Shown here: positions 11,492-24,128 of the stretch, piece by piece
Layout: each line of letters begins with the position of its first letter
How positions within the stretch are numbered: the stretch's first letter is position 1
From: Parasponia andersonii
Taxonomy: Eukaryota > Streptophyta > Magnoliopsida > Rosales > Cannabaceae
DNA: 64,000 nucleotides
Reading direction: 5' to 3'
NCBI GenBank assembly: GCA_002914805.1
Contig: JXTB01000014.1
Coordinates: forward strand, 555,924-619,923
Position numbers and translations under genes: made by a program
Notes under the pieces: model-generated
What the model was told of the DNA's origin: nothing
Seen by the model: the letters and a program-made list of their open reading frames with translations, nothing else
The model's database searches: none

Positions 11492-11500
11492 CTATAAATA
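11492..11500 (+). promoter_or_regulatory. TATA box of the GHKL-ATPase gene
   Basis: CTATAAATA, about 107 bp upstream of the ATG at 11607 and followed by a plausible leader. It is the only canonical TATA close to that start. Confidence 0.6.
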
Positions 11501-11606
11501 CAGTCCAAGCTCACTCATGGTCTCCCTGTTTCGTACTCTGTTTATATATTTTTTTTTCCCTTCAAAATAATTTAATACTGAGTTTTTGATCTTAGAACGT
11601 ACGGAT

Positions 11607-14600
11607 ATGGCGATGGCGATGGCGATGGCGATGGCGATGGAGACGCAGAAGGCGAAAGAGCACATAGAGGAGATTCGGAGGACCAAATTCTCCATTGGAG
11701 GAGAGCTTAATCCTCTCACTGAAGATCTTCATCAAGCTGTGAAGAATCTCTCTGCTGAGCTCTACGCCAAAGATGTCCATTTCTTCATGGAGCTCATTCA
11801 GGTAGAATTTACTTTTGGGAAGAAAAACTCAAAGCTTGACTTTGAATTTTCTCGGGAAAATAATGTATGGAGCCGAGCATTAGCTATGCTTATAATAAAT
11901 TTGGTTTTGGTTTGAAAATTGTAGAATGCGGAGGATAATGAGTACTTGGATGGTGTGGATCCTTCTTTGGAGTTTATCATAACTTCCAAGGATATTACGG
12001 CGACGGGAGCCCCGGCGACGCTGCTGATATGCAACAATGAGAGAGGTTTCTCTCGTAAGAACATAGACTCCATTTGCAGCGTTGGACGATCCACCAAGAA
12101 AGGGAACAGGAAACGCGGTTACATTGGGGAGAAAGGTACTATACTCTGCTTCTCATACACTTTCCTTTTAAGAAATGTGTCTATCTTTTGTATCTATGTT
12201 TGTATAGAGTTATAATATAATATGTAGTTTCTGTTTTAGCATGTCACATACTTATGTATATATATCATATATTTGTTCCTTTATCTATATTATCTATATA
12301 TGATCTATGCTTGTGAAGTAATTTTAGTTGGTTTTAGTATCTTAATCTAGCTTTTCTTTGTTTCATCCAGTGAATAAAGAACTGAAGAAAGTATCTTGAC
12401 TTGCTGTTTATTGATCATGTTGATCTCTTTTTGTTTTGAAATTTTACCGACATTTAAATTAAGAGTAGCTTAATTAAATAATTAGTGCAATGAATTTATG
12501 TACTTAGACTATATCCAATGCATTAGGCTAAAAAAATAGTGTGCCAATATTATATTTGAAATATCTTACTAAATTTAAAATACATTTTATAAGTTTTGCT
12601 CTAATGCACATATGAAAAAGAAAAAAAAAACAAAGAAGCTATTTTATATTTAAACACTATTTCTAGTTATAAATCTTCTCTTTTCTCCTATTAATTCCTA
12701 TTAGTATACTATCCAACCATGAATGATAAAAGCTTTGTTTGTACTTTACTTACCAGTACAAACACTTATATTCTAATTAAATGAGTGAATTCGTCAATTC
12801 AATCCCTCATATTTTAGCAATTATAATTGCACATATGAAAAAAAAAAAAGTAGCAAAGAAGTGATAGAAACTCTAATTTTTATAATTGGATGTGAGTAAT
12901 ATTGTGAATAAAATTTTATGGAAAACAAGATTAAAAAAAGAGTATACCTTTATTAAATTACCAAATTGTAAAATTTTACATAATTTCAATTAAATAAAAT
13001 GGCAATATTGCAAAATTTTCAAACATGCTAAAATTAAATTAGTCACATTGTAAAATATACATATTTTTTCAATATAATAACATATTACAAATTTTTAACA
13101 TATGCTATAATGGAAATATTATAAATTTTAATACATACTAATGGCAAAATCGTAAATTTAAACACATATTATAATATCAATATTGTAAGTTTTTTTGAAA
13201 AGGTCAATATTATAATTTTAATACATACTAAAATTTAACATGTGTCATGCTTTGTATTATATTTAACACAACATATAGAATATGTTAAAATTTAGGGATA
13301 ATGACATAAAAATATTTCGACTTTTAGCTTTTCAGCAAAAAATATCCTGACTCTTGAATTCATTCAAACTAATACTTATTTTTGTAAATTAATACTCTCC
13401 CTTTGAATCTTTGTAAAATAACACTCTTATTTTTTAATTTTACAAATTAATATCTTAATATTTGAAATTCATGCAAATATATACCCTGGATGCCTATTAA
13501 TTAACTAATTTTAATAGTAAAAAGAGAATAGTACACTTTATTAACTTAATAAAAACTTATTACACACTAATAAAATATTTGAAAAATATTTTTGATTAGT
13601 TTAATTTATTTATTTTTGTTTAAAAAAAGAAAAACAAAAAATTAGAAGGAAAGGTAAAAATGGTTAATTGTTAAAACCAAATTGAAATGTAGCCTTTCTA
13701 TAATTTTAACTGTCATCTAATTTGTATTTTTTTTTTCAGTGAACCAAAAAGTAATAATTATAAAAAAAACTTTTGATAATATGTCAATATTTAAATATTT
13801 TTGATAAGTTAATGAAAAGTATATTTTTTTTAACTTTCTAATAATACAAATATGAAAAAATGAAAAACAAAAGTAAGGGTTTTAATTTATAGAAACTGTA
13901 AATGTTAGAGTATTAATTTACAGAATTCAAAAGTGAGGTTGTTAATTTGTAGAAATTATAATTATTATAGTATTAATTTTTAGAAATTAAAAAATTATGG
14001 TATTAATTTGTAGAAACTTAAAAGTCAGGGTTTTTTTTTTTGCATAAATGTTAAAAAAAATTTAGGTCAATAACCCTATAAATTTATGTTAAGGAAGACT
14101 ATTGAAGATACTTTTTTTCTTGTCAAATGCTAAAATTTAGCATTGAAATGGGTTATAGTATACCCATTTGAGATGCTGTACTTTCTTACCACACACTTGT
14201 GCATCACAAAACTATCCCCCATGCAATATGCTAAAAAAAGTGCACTAATGCTAGGCTTATCATGACAATTCAAATTTAGTATACATTTTTTGGATTTTGT
14301 TCCAATATATTCGTGCTAAAAAAAACTATTTTATACTTTAAACATTATTCTTATATATAAATTATCTTTTTTTTGTACTATTAACTCTTATTATTTTATT
14401 ATCTAATTATTTATCATGAAAACAAACTTCACCTAACAAGTTACTCATATTCTACCAAATGAACAAACTGGTCAATAAAAAAATTATAAATAAAATTTTG
14501 TTATTCAATTAACTCTAATTAATTATAATTTAGTAAGGATAAACTTAGAAACAAAATTTAATGAAAAAATATATATACATACATTTAATTTTGATAATAC

Positions 14601-17600
14601 TATAAAATATATTAATATTTTATATATAAAATAATGGCAAAAATGTAAAATATATCGCAAGCTAAAATTTAGTATGCACTATTTTTTTTTTGGCTGTATT
14701 TAGTACAACAAATAACAAATATTAGAAATAGTACTAAATATAATATATTATTGGAGAGTTATTTTTGCTAAATGCTAAAATTTAGTATTAATCTGAAATT
14801 TGGGATGTCGATTGGAATATCTAAGAATAGATAATGGATCTGCCACCTATACTCTCTTAACACAAACCACCCCCTCTCTCTTTCCTCTGCTCCTGAACTT
14901 TTAGTAGTTTTGCTTTGTATATCTTTATCACTTAACGCTACCAAGTACCAATCAACTCAATCCTCGCACCTATATAATTGGTTCACCAATCCTTGCAGTC
15001 AGCTTTCTGATTTTACTATGTTTATTTGTAATATATTCTTGTAAATGCTTTCCTTATATTACTACTTTTTATAGCTGTAGTCAACTTTCCCGTTTGTAAA
15101 AGATCTTTTAGGCTTTTGTCAGTATATATTGATATCAATTTTAATCTGTAACAGCTTTAATTTACGGTCACATATTAGTTTTATGCCATTTTAAGCCTTC
15201 CTGTACCACGGTTTTAGTCATGCATGAAAAATTGGATGCCTCACCCTCACTTTAAATTTTCCAGGCTATTATTTATTTTGCGTTAAGTTGTGAACCGTGT
15301 AATGAGTTGAATTTTACCATTTGCTTCTTCATATAAATATACACACATTTTTTTTTTCACGGGGTCCTATACTGGGAGGAATGTTGGTGAAGGTAATCTC
15401 TTGTGTTCTGGATTTCACTAACTCAAACTTTCTGGTCTGTTTATCAGGAATCGGTTTCAAGAGTGTATTTTTGGTCACTGCTCGGCCTTACATATTCAGT
15501 AATGGATATCAGATACGTCTTAATGAAGAGCCTTGCGAGCACTGCAATCTTGGCTACATTGTTCCCGAATGGGTTGATGCGAACCCGACTCTCTCCGAGA
15601 TAAAACAGATATATGGCTCTGCTTCTGCACTTCCAACCACAATCTTGATTCTGCCTCTTAAGCATGACAAGGTCAAACCAGTGAAGCAGCAGCTCTCTAG
15701 TATTCACCCCCAAATACTGTTGTTCCTTGCCAAAATTAAGAAACTCACGGTCAGGGAAGATAATGAGGACCCCAGGCTCAGTACCGTAAATGCAGTGGCG
15801 ATATTAAAAGAGACTGACGCTAGGCAGAGGAAAGACAATAAATCTGAATCCTTAACACTTCATCTATCTGCAGAAGAAAATGGAAGCGGAAAAGAATGCG
15901 TCTATTATATGTGGAAACAGAAGTTTTCTATTAGGCCGGAGTACAAAGTGGAAAGGCGGTCCGAAGTGGAGGAGTGGGTTATCACGCTGGCGTTTCCATT
16001 TGGAGAGCAGCTTCAAAGAGGAACCAACTCACCTGGGGTGTATGCATTTCTCCCAACAGAGATGGTCACAAACTTTCCATTCATTATTCAGGCTGATTTT
16101 CTCCTGGCATCCTCAAGGGAGACAATTCTCTTAGACAACAAGTGGAACCAGGGAATTCTTGAATGTGTGCCTTCGGCATTCATAAACGCATTTAAATCGT
16201 TGGTGATAACAATCAATGATGCGCCAGCAGCGAATTTACCTGTGATGTTCAGGTTCTTACCTGTCAATGCCTCTAACTATAGAGAGCTGAATGTTGTGAG
16301 GGAGGCAATCAAAGCAAAGCTGCTTGAGGAGGACATTGTTCCGAGTGAAATGGTGGTGAAGCAGAAGTCCTTCCACAAACCTCGCGAAGTGGCAAGGCTA
16401 ATGCCTGCTTTCTGGAGTATCTTAGACAAGGCACGGGAACAAGGGGTGAGCTTGCTCAGTCTCTCCTCTCATGGAAAGTCTATCTTGAGTTCTTCCTTTG
16501 ACAGAGAAGAATATGATCACATACTTAATTTCTTGGAAGTCCAGCGAGTTGAAAGTGAGTGGTATGCGAAGTGTATTCAGGGATCTAATCTTGTAGACGG
16601 AGTCTCTGATGATGTCTATTTGGAGCTTCTATTGTTTATTGCTGATAACTGGAGTTCCAAATTTCGAGCAACCAACATAGAGCATATACCACTCATAAAA
16701 TATGAGGATCATAAGGGGAATCCCTCTATGTTCAGCATAAGTGAATCTGTAACGTGGAATGGTGAGAGTTTGGTTTACTTTTCTCGGCTTCCTAATCAAG
16801 CCTCATGGCTGATTGGTTGGAATAGGGAATTCGGGTCTGTGAGCAATCGCTTTTTTGTGCCAAAAGTCACACAGGATGCTATACGGTCATGCTCCATGCA
16901 GGGGACATTGTTGGAATGGCTTCAAGAACATGTGAAGGTCGGTATCGTCGACGTTGATGGTTATGCGGCTATCCTGTGCAAAGCTCTTTTCAAAGAGCGA
17001 AAGCTTGTTATATCCTTTGTCCACTTCTTGTATCACTCGATGTTAAATGGACATATTTTGGAGCATCAAGTCAAAAATTTGTGTAGCATTATGCCACTCG
17101 TTGACTGCTATGGCCATGTTAAAACTCAAAGAAGCGCTGTTCTTGTTCCCGCCGATGGAAGCAACTGGTCTGAATTGCTCGTTTCTGACAGGTGGAGAGA
17201 AGAAGGCTACGTTGAGTTAAGTCGAGACTATTTGAGTCCTGGCCATCATGCTGGTAAATTGATCACACCGGAGAAGGCGCTTATCAGTTTCCTTAAAAAA
17301 CATGCTCAAGCTTGTGATGTCCCTTGTATATCTCCCCCAAATGCTCGGATCCCTGTTGTGTCTGGAACTCTTACAAAGGAAAACGCATTCTTGCTTTTGG
17401 ATTGGATTCATTACTTGAACCGTGAACGCATCCGTATCCCCTACAATTTCTTGGCAAGCATAAAGGAAGGGAGCTGGCTGAGGACTACCTTGAATGGCTG
17501 TTACGCTTCCAGCCTGCCTACTCAGTCGTTCCTACTTAGCAGCTCGTCGCATTCATGGGGAAGCCTTCTGCAGAATGAATCAGTGCTTGTTGATATTCCT

Positions 17601-20207
17601 TTGATCGACCGGAACTATTATGGTGATAAAATAAACGACTACAAGGAGGAGCTGAAAACAGTTGGGGTCATGTCTGAGTACGAAGAAGCGTGTAAATTCA
17701 TTGGCGAACATCTCATGTCTCTGGCAGATTCTTGCACGTTAACTAGTAGCAATGTACTCTCAATACTGAAATTCATCAGATTTTTGAGGTTAAAGTATCT
17801 TTCTCTGGAGGAATTCATCAGCAGTATCAAGGATGGAAACTGGTTAAGCACATCTTGTGGTTATAGGTCTCCAGTGGAATCTGTCCTTTTCGATGACGAA
17901 TGGGGAACTGCGTTGAAGATCAGTGACATTCCGTTTATTGATGAAGAATTCTATGGCGACGACATCCGTACTTTCAAAACGGAACTTCAATTGCTAGGTG
18001 TGGAAGTTGCTGGTGTAAGTCACCAGCTTGTTGTAGACTACCTCAAGCCATCTTCATGCTTAAGTTCTCTCACATCTGATGCTCTACTTTTGATATTGCA
18101 ATGCATGTGTCTACTAAATTCATCTGAAAAGATTGTTAGAGCACTTATGGGTTCAAAGTGTTTGAAGACCAGAGTTGGTTACAGGTCACCCGGCGAATGC
18201 ATCCTATATGACCCCGAATGGGGTTGCCTTCTTCAGGTCTTCAGTGGTCTCCCAGTGATGGATCCAAATTTTTACGAAAAGAACATCTTCACTTACAAAA
18301 AAGAGTTGAAACAAATGGGAGTGGGGGTGGACTTCGAGGGAGCCACCAAAGTCTTTGCTCGTTGTTTTAGAGAAAGTGCATCAAATAGATCCATTTCCAA
18401 ACATAATGTCTTGTCATTTCTCTCATGCTACAGACGGCTCAAGGGAACTCCTCACAAGTTTCCTAAAGAGCTTAAAGAATGCATAGGTGAGGTGAAGTGG
18501 TTGCGAACTCGTTATTGTGATTATTACAGGTCTCCAAAAGAGTGCATTCTCTTTGGTTCTGATTGGGAATCCATCTTTCCGATAGCTCGCCTTCCTTTCA
18601 TCGATGACAGTGACAACTGTTATGGAAAAGACATCTATGAATATATGAAAGAGCTGAAGAGTATGGGAGTGATTGTTGATTTTAAGAATGGCGTCAAGCT
18701 TATAGCTAATGGTCTTCATTTTCATGATGTCACCTGCATAACTCCTCCCAATGTGCTGTCATTGCTGGAATGCATCCGGATTTTACTGCAGGAAAAAGGT
18801 TACACTTTCCCAGAGGACTTCTCGAAAAAGCTTTCTAAAAAATGGTTAAGGACACATGCTGGTTATAGGCCTCCTAACAAGTGCTTGCTGTTTGATTCTA
18901 AATGGGGTGAGTATGTAAAGCGGACGGATGGACCATTTATTGATGAAGAGTTTTATGGCTCTAAACTTGCATCCTATAGAGTAGAGCTCCAGGCAATTGG
19001 AGTGATTGTTGAGGTGGAGAAAGGGTGTCCATTAATTGCCAGCCAACTTGATATCCATACTGAGCTTTCAACAATCGTAAGAATATATGATTACTTGAGT
19101 AGATTTAAGTGGGAACCTGAAAGTGAGGAGGAGAAAAAGATATTGATCCCAAATGGAAGTCATAAGGGGGAATGGGTTAGTCCTGAAGATTGTGTTCTTT
19201 CTGACAAGACGGAGCTATTCAGTTCGCAGCTGATCGTTCTGGAAAAATATTATGATCATAGTCTTTACTTCTTCTCTAGTGCTTTCCAAGTGAAAAGCAG
19301 TCCATGCACTGAGGATTACTGCAAGCTGTGGAAGGTTTGGGAGAGTTCAGGACACGCCCTGTCTCATGATGAGTGTTGCAAGTTTTGGTGGTACGTTATT
19401 AGACACTCGTCTTCGAAAACAGATAAACCTTTTCTTGATGAGCTGGTGAAAGTACCTGTGAACTCAGGCTCTGATGGCATTGTGTTGTTGAACAAGCGTG
19501 ATGTTTTCGTAGCCGATGATCTTCAACTCAAGGAGCTTTTTGATCAACAGTATCCTTCTCACCCCATTTTTGTTTGGTATCCTCAACCAAGCTTGCCTAG
19601 TCTTCCCCGGATTAAGTTGCTCGAGATTTTCCAGAAGATAGGTGTTCGCACTATCTCTGAATCGGTTAGAAAAGAAGAGTTGTCCATAGCAAAAAGTGTA
19701 CAAAACGAGCACGAGATTTTAAGGGATGTCTTGATTGGGAAAGGTTTGGTCAAGCTTATACTTGGATTTCTAGCTGATCCTGCCCTCAAAATGGATTCAA
19801 AAGAAAGGCATAAAGCCGTCGAAGGTCTTCTCAATCTAACCGTTGTCGAGACGGTTGAGCCAATTGATGTAAGCTATAAGTTATCATTATCTTCTGAAAC
19901 ATTGAACGTGACAGCAAGTCGAATGGTGCGGTGGGACAGAGAGAGCTCGAAAATCTTCACTCAAAAGATGGATAGGTCTAAAGGACCTGGAAATCTTATT
20001 GAGCGTGCTACATATTTCTCTGAAGTGATATCTAAGGGTCTGTTATGGGAGAACGGTGACCATATAGATTCACTCTCTGAGCTGATCAAGTTGGCCTATC
20101 TGCTGGAGTTCAACGAGGAAGCCGTTGCCTTTTTAATGAAGTCCAAAAATTTGCAGATTTTCTTGGAGGATGAAAAGTTCCTTTCTTCTGCCTTCCCTTC
20201 CGTTTAG
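11607..20207 (+). CDS. Large GHKL-ATPase (sacsin/NO VEIN-like plant protein), three exons
   Basis: Exons 11607-11801, 11925-12135 and 15448-20207 join with GT-AG borders and an open frame into about 1721 residues. The N-terminal ~240 residues form a GHKL (Hsp90/histidine-kinase type) ATP-binding domain. The N-box ELIQNAEDNEY spans the exon 1/2 border (about 62-72), and the glycine box GEKGIGFKSVF spans exon 2/3 (about 133-143). The usual acidic DxGxG motif is replaced by NNERGFS, as I recall from plant relatives. Residues ~800-1370 contain five tandem modules of ~105-120 residues. The protein resembles the uncharacterised plant 'ATP/DNA binding' family related to NO VEIN, which is linked to cell-fate and auxin patterning. 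The cellular role here is inferred only. The start is the first ATG of an (ATGGCG)5 run, giving an (Met-Ala)5 N-terminus. A decayed partial copy lies upstream. Confidence 0.92.
12590..14480. repeat. Two related AT-rich repeat copies in intron 2
   Basis: The segments at about 12590-12800 and 14300-14480 share, in order, a run like CTATTTTATATTT, AACAYTATT, a pyrimidine stretch with CTATTA, ATTATTCTA-like words and an ATCATGAA tail. They look like old copies of one MITE family on either side of the inverted-repeat element. Ends were not resolved. Confidence 0.35.
13294..14077. mobile_element. Inverted-repeat MITE in intron 2
   Basis: The left end AGGGATAATGACATAAA pairs with the right end, which reads AGGGTTATTGACCTAAA on the other strand. 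The inverted similarity continues inward through an A-run, a TGACT block and repeated 'AATTAATAC' words for over 100 bp. Long imperfect inverted ends suggest a Mutator-type MITE, but no clear 9-bp TSD was found. There is no coding sequence. Confidence 0.55.
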
Positions 20208-20604
20208 GTACGCTTTGGTAATTGTTTATATTGTTTGTAGTATGTAACTGTCTTATTTGGTTTCGTTTGTTTTAAGAATGTGTGTGTAACTTGCCATGTA
20301 GTTGAACTCTTATATGCATCTTTTATGGATTGTTCTGTACTAGTTAAGGAGAGACCTGTTATGGCTCCATGTCTTCTGTTGTATTTCTTTAAATGTGTAA
20401 TGATAAATAAAATTTGGATTAGTATCTATAAATGAATCAGTGGCTACATCTAAAATATTCTGCCCAAATAATTCTCTTCTGAAGCGTATTTTCATCGCTA
20501 GTTTTCCAATTTTGACCGTTTACCGTGATTTTTGTATTGGATATAAACTGATTTCTTACTCTATTTTCCTCTTGGCAGCCAAACTGATTGCTAATATTAT
20601 ATTA
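20208..20604 (+). terminator. 3' UTR and poly(A) region of the GHKL gene
   Basis: An AATAAA signal lies at 20406-20411, about 200 bp past the stop codon, in a T-rich 3' region. The virus-derived DNA begins at about 20605. No other gene is seen here. Confidence 0.6.
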
Positions 20605-20624
20605 GATATTTAGAATATCTCGAC

Positions 20625-21543
20625 TTGTCTATAGATAAAACTAACCAATACAACGATGGCAAAAAGAAAATAGTTTGTAATTTCGAGAGAAATTATAAAC
20701 ACGATCTACATAATATTGAGCATAGACAATATAACACTATAATTGATCTAACAATCAATCTTAGTGAACATTGCTATGTAAATGATAAAAAGGATAATAT
20801 CTCTTTTAAGAGAACAAAAATCTATTATTCCTCATCAAATCTATCAAAGTATTGAGGAAAAATTATTAAATTCTGAAAAGAATTTCCATATGATAAAAAG
20901 TAATCTTGATTTTCTGAAAGATTTAATCCATACAAATAACCAGAAAATCCAAAAATTATATAATAAAAATTCATTAGTCTTAAATCTAATCCAAGATTTA
21001 GACCAAAAAATCAGGAAATATCCTTCAAAGAAAGATTTGAGAGAAATAATAGATATATCAATTAATTAGCCAAAGCAAATTGAAAAAATCATTTTGGAAC
21101 ACATTAAACAATAAATGAATTCAGATCCATATTAGATCCTGTCATTGATCAAATAAAGAAATTAATAGAGATCACTCTGACATGACAGAATCTCAGGATT
21201 ATATACAAACAAAAATTAAGGTGGCAAAGTTTATTAAAACTAAACCCTTAGATATCTCTAGATATAATGATGCTCAGGGCTCTACGCTAAAAGAAAGAAA
21301 GGATTATGATCGCACAGAATAATATCATCATACAATTACTAGTAGATATAAAAATTTCACTAAACCTAAGTGATAGGAAAATTACTCAATCTATAACTGA
21401 AGAAAAACTTCATCTTGCAGTTGATAACCTATCCAAGATTAAATTACCTGAAAAGACTCATCATCCTTTATCTAATAAATTTGTTTATATTAAGCCTGAT
21501 ATGGAAGATCTTACTGATAAGTTATCTAAATTATCAATATGAG
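20625..21543 (+). pseudogene. Caulimovirid N-terminal region (copy A), function unknown
   Basis: Three adjoining open stretches in different frames (about 20625-20855, 20782-21069 and 21306-21542) come from one former frame upstream of the movement protein. The middle one is rich in Ile, Lys and Asn and looks helical or coiled-coil. The inverted partner is at about 29100-30046. I recognise no catalytic motif. It is broken by an in-frame TAG near 21067 and several shifts. Confidence 0.6.
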
Positions 21544-22382
21544 CCGAACCAATATTGTTCTCTTATCATATTCTTTTATTAGTCCAAGTAGGACAATATC
21601 AGAAAGAATATCCAATAATATCATAAACAACTTTATTAAAAAGAAAAAATAAGATTGAAGAACCTACAGATCTTATAGAAATCATAGATATCGATCAAAA
21701 CTATAATTCGTTTACTAATCATGGATTCAATTTGATAAATCCAAAATCTATTTACCAAAGCAATTCAAAATGGACACGTGGCACATCATTGGTAAAAAAA
21801 CTTTTTTACTACAACTTTAAAAGTTACTAATAACCATGAAACACTTCAGGTTATTAATAACAAATCAATATCAGAAATTCATCGTCCAAATATAAGTTCA
21901 TATATCTTGGACTCATATTCATGGCAATAAGAAGATTGCAGAGGCCACATACTGGCACTAAAATTGTTACCATACTATTTGATAGTAGATGGAAAACTGA
22001 TATGAAAAAAGCTACCATTGCACAAATAGAAATAGACATGAATGAGAATAAAGGCATATTTTGGTGTAATCCAAATATCCTTCTATCTATCAAAGATTTG
22101 TCTTATATCAAGTTTGGATTTAAGACAAAAGGTTATGAAAATTTCGAAGGCCACAACCTTAAAGTGTCTATTGGGCTTCTAGCCAAGGCCTCAAATAACA
22201 ATCATATCTCATATAAGTTAAATATCGATAACTACATTGAAACTATTGCATCAAAAGAAATACAATTTCTCAAAAGAGAAAAATATGACCCAAAAACCCT
22301 AGTTGTTACAGAGTGGAACATAACCAGTTTTGGTAAAAACTCCACATCAATTATAACTCCAAATATGGAATTGGCATATTAG
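21543..22382 (+). pseudogene. Caulimovirid movement protein remnant (copy A)
   Basis: The clearest piece is a 153-residue stretch at 21921-22382, with a viral movement-protein (30K superfamily) character: conserved hydrophobic strands around an RRLQRPHTGT-like segment and a following DSRW block. The family moves virus between plant cells through plasmodesmata. An upstream part lies in other frames from about 21543, so the copy is frameshifted. The partner copy is at about 28210-29116. Confidence 0.7.
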
Positions 22383-22682
22383 AATTTTATCGGAGAACAA
22401 TTCATAAGATTTGAAAATTTTAGAGAGCATCAAACCTATGACTCTAAAGATGAAGAATCAACAACCTCAGGATATTTAAACAATACCTGATAGAAAAAAG
22501 GATATATTATCCAAAAGAATTGGTTCTAGCTGAAAATATAACCTAAGAAGAAATATATAAAATTGAGATAATATCAAGAGAAAATAGTCAAATAAAATAA
22601 ACTGAATTTCTTTATATAGACATAGATCTTGACATATGTATTGGAAGTTTTGAGAATGATACTGAAACCTCCTAATATTTAT

Positions 22683-23981
22683 CTAAGATAACAAGAGAAT
22701 TAGATTTGTCATCAGATGATGATACATCCCAAGATGAAAAATTATCCCAAATATCTTTTCCAAAGGAATATATAGAGGGATCATCATCAAATACAAACCC
22801 ATATATATAAAGAATTACAAATAATGATACTATGACATATGACAAAGAAAATAGGGCACGAGACCCATGGACCCAATATGATCCTAATAGGAAAAATAAG
22901 TATAAGTTCAAGGGAAAAAGATTTCCTGGAGACTTTACTACAGATCCCAAACAACTTAACATAGCTGCTCATAATCCACAATTATGGAATCGCATATTAG
23001 AAGGATGGAAAAACTCCATAGTAAATAGTTATATCAAAAAGGAGTTTAATCACCGAGATCCATTAGAAATGATCAAATATCTTGAAACATTTCTTGGTCC
23101 ATCTACAAAAGTAAATTGGGATAGATGGAAGGAAGAATTTCCTACAGATTTCCAAAATCTTGTTAATAGGGGAGTTAATCCTTACAATTTTGTTAATCAG
23201 GTCTCTGCAATTATTACATCAGAAGACCCCAACATAGGTTCAGTTGTTCAGCAAGAAAATGCCATAAGATAACTTGAACAATTATCCATGGAGGATTGCA
23301 AATATATAGTATACTTCCTCCTAGATTATTACAACTATGCATCAATAGTTGGAGCATTTTATGATGAAGCTATAGGTGAAAGGTTATTCATTAAATTACT
23401 AGGTGTATTAAATCAATGAGGCATGAAAGAAATCATATCCTTATGCAGGGAAAAATCAATTTAGAAATATTGGAAGCAGAATCATTTTCATAATGAAAAA
23501 ATTATAAGAAAAATATTCTGCTATCAGAACATCTAAAGAAATTAAAAATAGCTCGCATAATTACTGCAAGCACATATATGGTCCAGTTCAATATGGATTG
23601 GAAAAATCTAGATTGAAAAAATATAGAAAATATGATAACAAACTTATTTCTTCTCATAAAAAATATAAAAAGAAAGGATACAAAAAACATTACACCATCA
23701 GAAAATCTAATGCGAAAAAGCCTTTTTTAGCAAAGGGCAGACACGTAAGAAAATATAATCCATCACATACATATCAAGGTATGTTAAGATATTATATCTA
23801 TAACCAACTAGGTCATCTCAGTTCAACATGTCCATCTAAACATAACATGATGAATAAAGAATCCCAAGTATATGTAGAGATAAACATGGATTTAATTGAT
23901 ATTGCTGGAGACAATATCTCAAATACTGAGACAATATATTCTATTGTATCTATTGAGGTACCAAATTATGAAAAAAAATAG
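22683..23981 (+). pseudogene. Caulimovirid coat protein remnant (copy A)
   Basis: The central capsid region is open at 22832-23272 and ends at a TAA (about 23270-23272), after which the same frame continues with capsid-like sequence. A basic Lys/Arg/Tyr-rich C-terminal region is open at 23598-23981 and contains a zinc-knuckle relic. The first two Cys positions of the CCHC motif are both Tyr here, while the His and last Cys remain. An acidic Asp/Ser-rich stretch precedes the capsid core near 22700-22760. The product would be non-functional. Confidence 0.78.
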
Positions 23982-24128
23982 TCACCAGATTACGAATCTT
24001 GGTATTTCGAAGATCATAGAAATAATCCAAAATATATGAAAGCAAAGGAACTATTTGGAGATATAGTTAATGATATCAACATATAGCAATTTTGATGTTG
24101 ATTTTTGTTTTGATGATATGACCAATGT

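Larger units (their letters stand above)
12136..15447 (+). other. 3.3-kb intron 2 of the GHKL gene, filled with MITE relics
   Basis: The donor GTACT at 12136 follows the codon-splitting G of GEKG, and the acceptor TTATCAG ends at 15447. Exon 3 can also be read as open 127 bp into the intron, so an apparent longer ORF starting at 15321 is not the true protein start. The intron holds an inverted-repeat element (13294-14077) and two related direct copies of another AT-rich repeat (about 12590-12800 and 14300-14480). Confidence 0.85.
20605..24086 (+). mobile_element. Endogenous caulimovirid (pararetrovirus) copy A, 5' half of genome
   Basis: The order on the plus strand is an N-terminal region, movement protein and coat protein with a zinc-knuckle remnant. 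The copy ends at 24086, before any protease or polymerase. The same segment occurs inverted at 26558-30046 with only scattered differences by eye. All frames are broken by stops and shifts, so this is a dead integrated fossil. The genus cannot be assigned safely. The layout of movement, coat, protease and RT regions in series is typical of Caulimoviridae. Confidence 0.88.

Noticed and set aside
15321-15447. Apparent start of a 1628-residue ORF at 15321
   Set aside because: This part lies in intron 2. The splice acceptor at 15447 and the conserved GEKGIGFKS box across exons 2 and 3 show that the true start is at 11607.
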